Shown piece by piece: positions 61,409 to 64,000 of a stretch of DNA of 64,000 nucleotides. The notes beneath the pieces were generated by a model. That model worked only from the letters and a program-made list of their open reading frames with translations, did not search any database and was not told where the DNA came from. The translations under genes were made by a program, and so were the position numbers. The stretch is from an uncultured Collinsella sp. (lineage in GTDB: Bacteria > Actinomycetota > Coriobacteriia > Coriobacteriales > Coriobacteriaceae): assembly GCA_902489665.1 (NCBI GenBank), contig CABUAT010000001.1:100223-164222 (forward strand). The letters run 5' to 3'. The first letter of the stretch is position 1. Each line of letters opens with the position of its first letter.

Positions 61409-61939
61409 TTAGGCGAGCTTGCGAGCGAGCTCTCGCACCTCTTCCAACTTGGGCGAGGAGGCCATGCTGTCGCGCTCGGTCATGCCGCTAATGGTGACAA
61501 TGCCCTGGTCCTCCCACTTGCAGTACGCGCATGTGGCCCTATACATAGCAATCGCCGCATCATAGACGCCCTCGCTGTGGCTATCGAGCAAAAGGGCCGT
61601 CTTGGTGAACGGGAAGCCTGTAGCACCGAAGGCGTACAGGCGGTCGATGGCGGCCTTCTCCTGCGCAGTGATATCAAACCAGTAGATAGGCGAAGCGAAG
61701 ACAACCATATCGGCGCCTTTCAGCGACTCGATCACGTCGGCCATGTCATCCTTCTGCACGCAAGTGCCCTCATGGGCGAAGCAATACTGACACCCCAGGC
61801 AACCAGCGATTTTCTTGCTGGCAACACGGACGACCTCGACCGTATTGCCGCCCTCACGCGCGGTCTCGGCAAACGCCTCGACCATGGTGTCGGTATTGGC
61901 ATCCTTGCGCGGGCTACCACTCAATACAACGATATTCAT
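61409..61939 (-). CDS. Flavodoxin-like NAD(P)H-dependent reductase
   Basis: The 176-residue protein begins MNIVVLSGSPRKDANTDTMV, the FMN-phosphate loop, and has an ADMVVFASPIYWFDITAQ flavin-facing segment and a four-cysteine patch CLGCQYC with GTC, perhaps a metal site or disulfide. Such iron-sulfur-flavin-like reductases act on small electron acceptors. Its GGAGGGAG site is strong. It is monocistronic; the hairpin at 61327 is its probable end. Confidence 0.88.
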   Translation of the reverse strand: MNIVVLSGSPRKDANTDTMVEAFAETAREGGNTVEVVRVASKKIAGCLGCQYCFAHEGTCVQKDDMADVIESLKGADMVVFASPIYWFDITAQEKAAIDRLYAFGATGFPFTKTALLLDSHSEGVYDAAIAMYRATCAYCKWEDQGIVTISGMTERDSMASSPKLEEVRELARKLA

Positions 61940-62175
61940 AGAAATCTCCCTCCTTCATGCCGCAGGCACGCGGCACACATTTCGTTGTAACCAAAACAGA
62001 TGGAGCTATGCAGTCGCCTCGTTTCAGCTATTCCCACTCAGCAATAGGAGCCACTGGTCAAAAGCCTGTCAACATCAAAACAAGTTTTCAATCTATCGAT
62101 TCTACGTGAGGCAATGGTCCTCATTTGATACCCGCGCTGTTTGCGCACTTGGAAGCAAAGGGATCTGGCCACCAC

Positions 62176-63411
62176 TCAAATAAGATCACCGCCATCTTGC
62201 ATAAACGACGCCATGTTAAGGTGCCTGACGCCATCCCTCTCCTGCAATAGAGGATCAAGCGTGAACAAGTAGCGCGGATACCCATCCCTGATGTGGCCGA
62301 ACGGCCTGTACTCGCGCTCCTCGACGCCTCTGTCGGCAATCGACATAGAGACCTGGATGTAGGCGTAAGCATTGCGCCTACGAGCAATGAAGTCACACTC
62401 GAGCTTCCCAATACGGCCCACAGAAAGCTCGTACCCACGCGATGCAAGATAGAGGTAGAGCACGTTCTCCAACGCCGGCCCGTAGTTAATCCTCGCATCC
62501 GTGTTCATGGCGAAATAGAAGCCGGGATCAACCAGGTAGTACTTCTCTTCGCGGATAAGCGATCGCCGAGACTTGAGATCGAACCTCGAACAGCGATAAA
62601 GGATCTTCGCGTCAACAAGAATCTGGATATACCGATTGAGCGTTTCGCGCTTGATGGGAATCTTCTCGACATCATTGAAGTACGCAAGGAGGTTCTTCAG
62701 GTTCGTCGGCGCACCAAAGTTGTTGATGAGATACGTCTGGACGGCATCGAAAACCGAGACATTCTTAATCTTGTTCGAATGTTTGACGTCCTTTTCAAAG
62801 ATCTCGTGAATAACACTTTTGATATAGGTGCGCTTTTCATCCTCGCCCTCATACTCCAGCGCTTTGGGAAAGCCTCCAAGGGTCAGGTACTCGGTAAACT
62901 CTCCCACGAGAACGTCATTGACAGGCTTGCCGAGAAAACGCTTCATATCGATATATTCCGCAAAGTCGAGTGGGAACACCTCGAACTCGATATAGCGACC
63001 CGTCAGCTTTGTAACAAGCTGCCCAGAAAGCAGATATGAATTCGAACCGGTAATGAAAATGGACCAACCGCCATCTGTCCGGTAGCCGTTGATGAGCAGC
63101 TCGAATTCCTCTACGTTCTGAATCTCATCGATGAAGAGGTACTTCGTCTCCTCAGTGTCTGCTGAGGTCGACATGTCAATCAGATTTTCGAGCTCATCGG
63201 TCGTCTTGACCTTCCTGTTCTCCCGTGAGTCGAGGTCGATATAGATGATGTGGTCGCTCGCTACACCGGATTCCACAAGTTCATCTGCGATTGATTGCAT
63301 GAGGCAGGATTTACCACACCTGCGAACACCGGTGATTACCTTGATCATCCCGTCATCGTGGTAGAAACCACGCATTCGCTTCAGATACTTTTCACGTCGG
63401 TATATACGCAA
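62176..63411 (-). CDS. AAA_14/DUF4143-family ATPase
   Basis: The 411-residue protein has Walker A GVRRCGKS (about 28-35), Walker B YLFIDEIQ, then a DUF4143-like C-terminus with LIREEKYYLVDPGFYF and FIARRRNAYAYIQVSMS, a nuclease-like fold seen in this family. The role is unknown; members are widespread in gut bacteria and appear in variable regions. The TTG start has AAGGGG seven bases upstream. The upstream DNA is notably AT-rich and carries an inverted repeat. Confidence 0.85.
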   Translation of the reverse strand: MRIYRREKYLKRMRGFYHDDGMIKVITGVRRCGKSCLMQSIADELVESGVASDHIIYIDLDSRENRKVKTTDELENLIDMSTSADTEETKYLFIDEIQNVEEFELLINGYRTDGGWSIFITGSNSYLLSGQLVTKLTGRYIEFEVFPLDFAEYIDMKRFLGKPVNDVLVGEFTEYLTLGGFPKALEYEGEDEKRTYIKSVIHEIFEKDVKHSNKIKNVSVFDAVQTYLINNFGAPTNLKNLLAYFNDVEKIPIKRETLNRYIQILVDAKILYRCSRFDLKSRRSLIREEKYYLVDPGFYFAMNTDARINYGPALENVLYLYLASRGYELSVGRIGKLECDFIARRRNAYAYIQVSMSIADRGVEEREYRPFGHIRDGYPRYLFTLDPLLQERDGVRHLNMASFMQDGGDLI

Positions 63412-63443
63412 GATGCACCCCTTTTTTCAGTGTCCATTTTATC

Positions 63444-63491
63444 AGTTATGGGGGTACTTTTTTACATTTTATAAAAAAGCGTACCGATAAC
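63444..63491. promoter_or_regulatory. AT-rich inverted repeat before the DUF4143 gene
   Basis: AGTTATGGGGGTAC and GTACCGATAACT, imperfect, enclose a core of T and A runs (TTTTTTACATTTTATAAAAAA). Composition is far from its GC-rich surroundings. It is a likely promoter or operator region and may mark a junction. Confidence 0.5.
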
Positions 63492-63501
63492 TTATTCTCG
63501 C

Positions 63502-63732
63502 TTAGTTTCGGAAGTCGAGCAGGCGGTCGCGGTAGTACCCGTACTGCGCCCGGCGTACCTCGATTTCGGCGGGGATACCGTCGGTGAGTGATTTCGTTAG
63601 GGAGTCGAAGCGGTCGAGGATGTCGACGACCTTCTGCTGGGTGCCGATGGATGGGGCGGGAATCTCGACCCTCGATAAGTCCACAGGCGCGGCTTCGATT
63701 ACCTTTTTCGGTTTAGCGTATTGCTCTTCAGA
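63502..63732 (-). pseudogene. HsdS C-terminal fragment (type I restriction specificity subunit)
   Basis: The frame encodes DLSRVEIPAPSIGTQQKVVDIL, then DRFDSLTKSLTDGIPAEIEV and RRAQYGYYRDRLLDF, the end of an HsdS target-recognition half. The rest of HsdS, and the HsdR and HsdM genes, are not adjacent. The open frame stops at 63732, where it meets a truncated TetR head. It is a remnant, not a functional gene. Confidence 0.75.
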
Positions 63733-63829
63733 TCATCGTGGTGTGCTCGTAGCCGCGCTCCACGAGGAGCCGCTCGGCAACGTCGAGAATCTTCTCGACC
63801 GTCTCCTCCGGGTACTTATTGCGTGCCAC
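63728..63829 (-). pseudogene. TetR-family N-terminal fragment
   Basis: A GTG with GGAGG five bases upstream starts ARNKYPEETVEKILDVAE and continues RLLVERGYEHTTM, the first helices of a TetR DNA-binding domain, then stops after 33 residues at the junction with the HsdS fragment. The remaining helix-turn-helix and ligand domain are gone. Confidence 0.7.
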
Positions 63830-63973
63830 GGGCACCTCCGTCCTTGTTAACGCGACAAACATACCATGAGTGGCGTACGGGTCGAGAAGGGCTGGCGCCA
63901 AAAGAGCCCAACGACCGTTACGGCTTCGTTAGAAACGCGCCCCACCATGGATGGTGAACCCGAAAGGTAAGGC

Positions 63974-64000
63974 GCGCGGGCACGGTGGCTCGGCCCGCGC
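63974..64000. terminator. Hairpin at the right edge
   Basis: GCGCGGGC and GCCCGCGC form a perfect 8-bp stem ending at the window edge. What it terminates cannot be seen; about 145 bases to its left hold no recognisable gene. Confidence 0.35.

Overview
The window is a gene-dense, high-GC chromosomal segment, most probably from a gut actinobacterium of the class Coriobacteriia, with Collinsella the best guess. This rests on GC-rich third codon positions, the mix of GTG and TTG starts with GGAG-type ribosome binding sites, and the gene repertoire: a CD1871A-like CxxC peptide, a flavodoxin-ferredoxin fusion, several transporters and receptor-like kinases, and a large Tat-type surface protein. It is inference, because there is no rRNA gene in the window. 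I see no tRNA, rRNA, CRISPR array, insertion sequence or prophage.

Left third (1-23 kb): a partial UvrA-like ATPase that overlaps a GNAT acetyltransferase; a P-loop ATPase behind three tandem 10-bp repeats; a TetM/EF-G-like GTPase; mscL with a zinc ribbon; the RNA methyltransferases rsmJ and rlmA; a MATE pump; a LysR regulator divergent from an EamA exporter; ung; an SDR; a VUT-family transporter behind a structured leader; prfC; a GntR-ABC operon with its own operator; and an EamA protein, a flavodoxin-ferredoxin, a ClC channel, a LOG protein and a K+ channel.

Middle (23-50 kb): two related signalling loci face each other. One is a single-chain double-SBP hybrid kinase. The other is split into an SBP lipoprotein and a hybrid kinase. 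Then come a PatB-type lyase, trmO, an XRE/zinc-ribbon/TipAS-like regulator, a glutaredoxin-like protein and a dihydrouridine synthase. A magnesium-type P-ATPase region follows: mgtA with a 51-residue membrane peptide, a second shorter MgtA-like ATPase, and a winged-helix regulator with no receiver. After it lie a MacB-like fused ABC transporter and a redox operon (CxxC peptide, polyferredoxin membrane protein, TlpA-like lipoprotein) that diverges from a two-component system.

Right third (50-64 kb): a LuxR regulator and a 1455-residue putative surface protein; a small XRE/membrane-protein operon under a near-consensus promoter bracketed by operator half-sites; a divergent second type II topoisomerase pair; and an accessory, partly decayed right edge. 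That edge holds a gutted ATPase pseudogene behind a 57-bp repeat array, a flavodoxin-like reductase, an AAA_14/DUF4143 ATPase, and a scar joining an HsdS tail to a TetR head.

Two families of intergenic inverted repeats (arms related to TGTGACAAAGGGAC and to GGGGACGTTCTT) are scattered through the window. Several sit exactly at the 3' ends of genes, and two of them include part of a stop codon.
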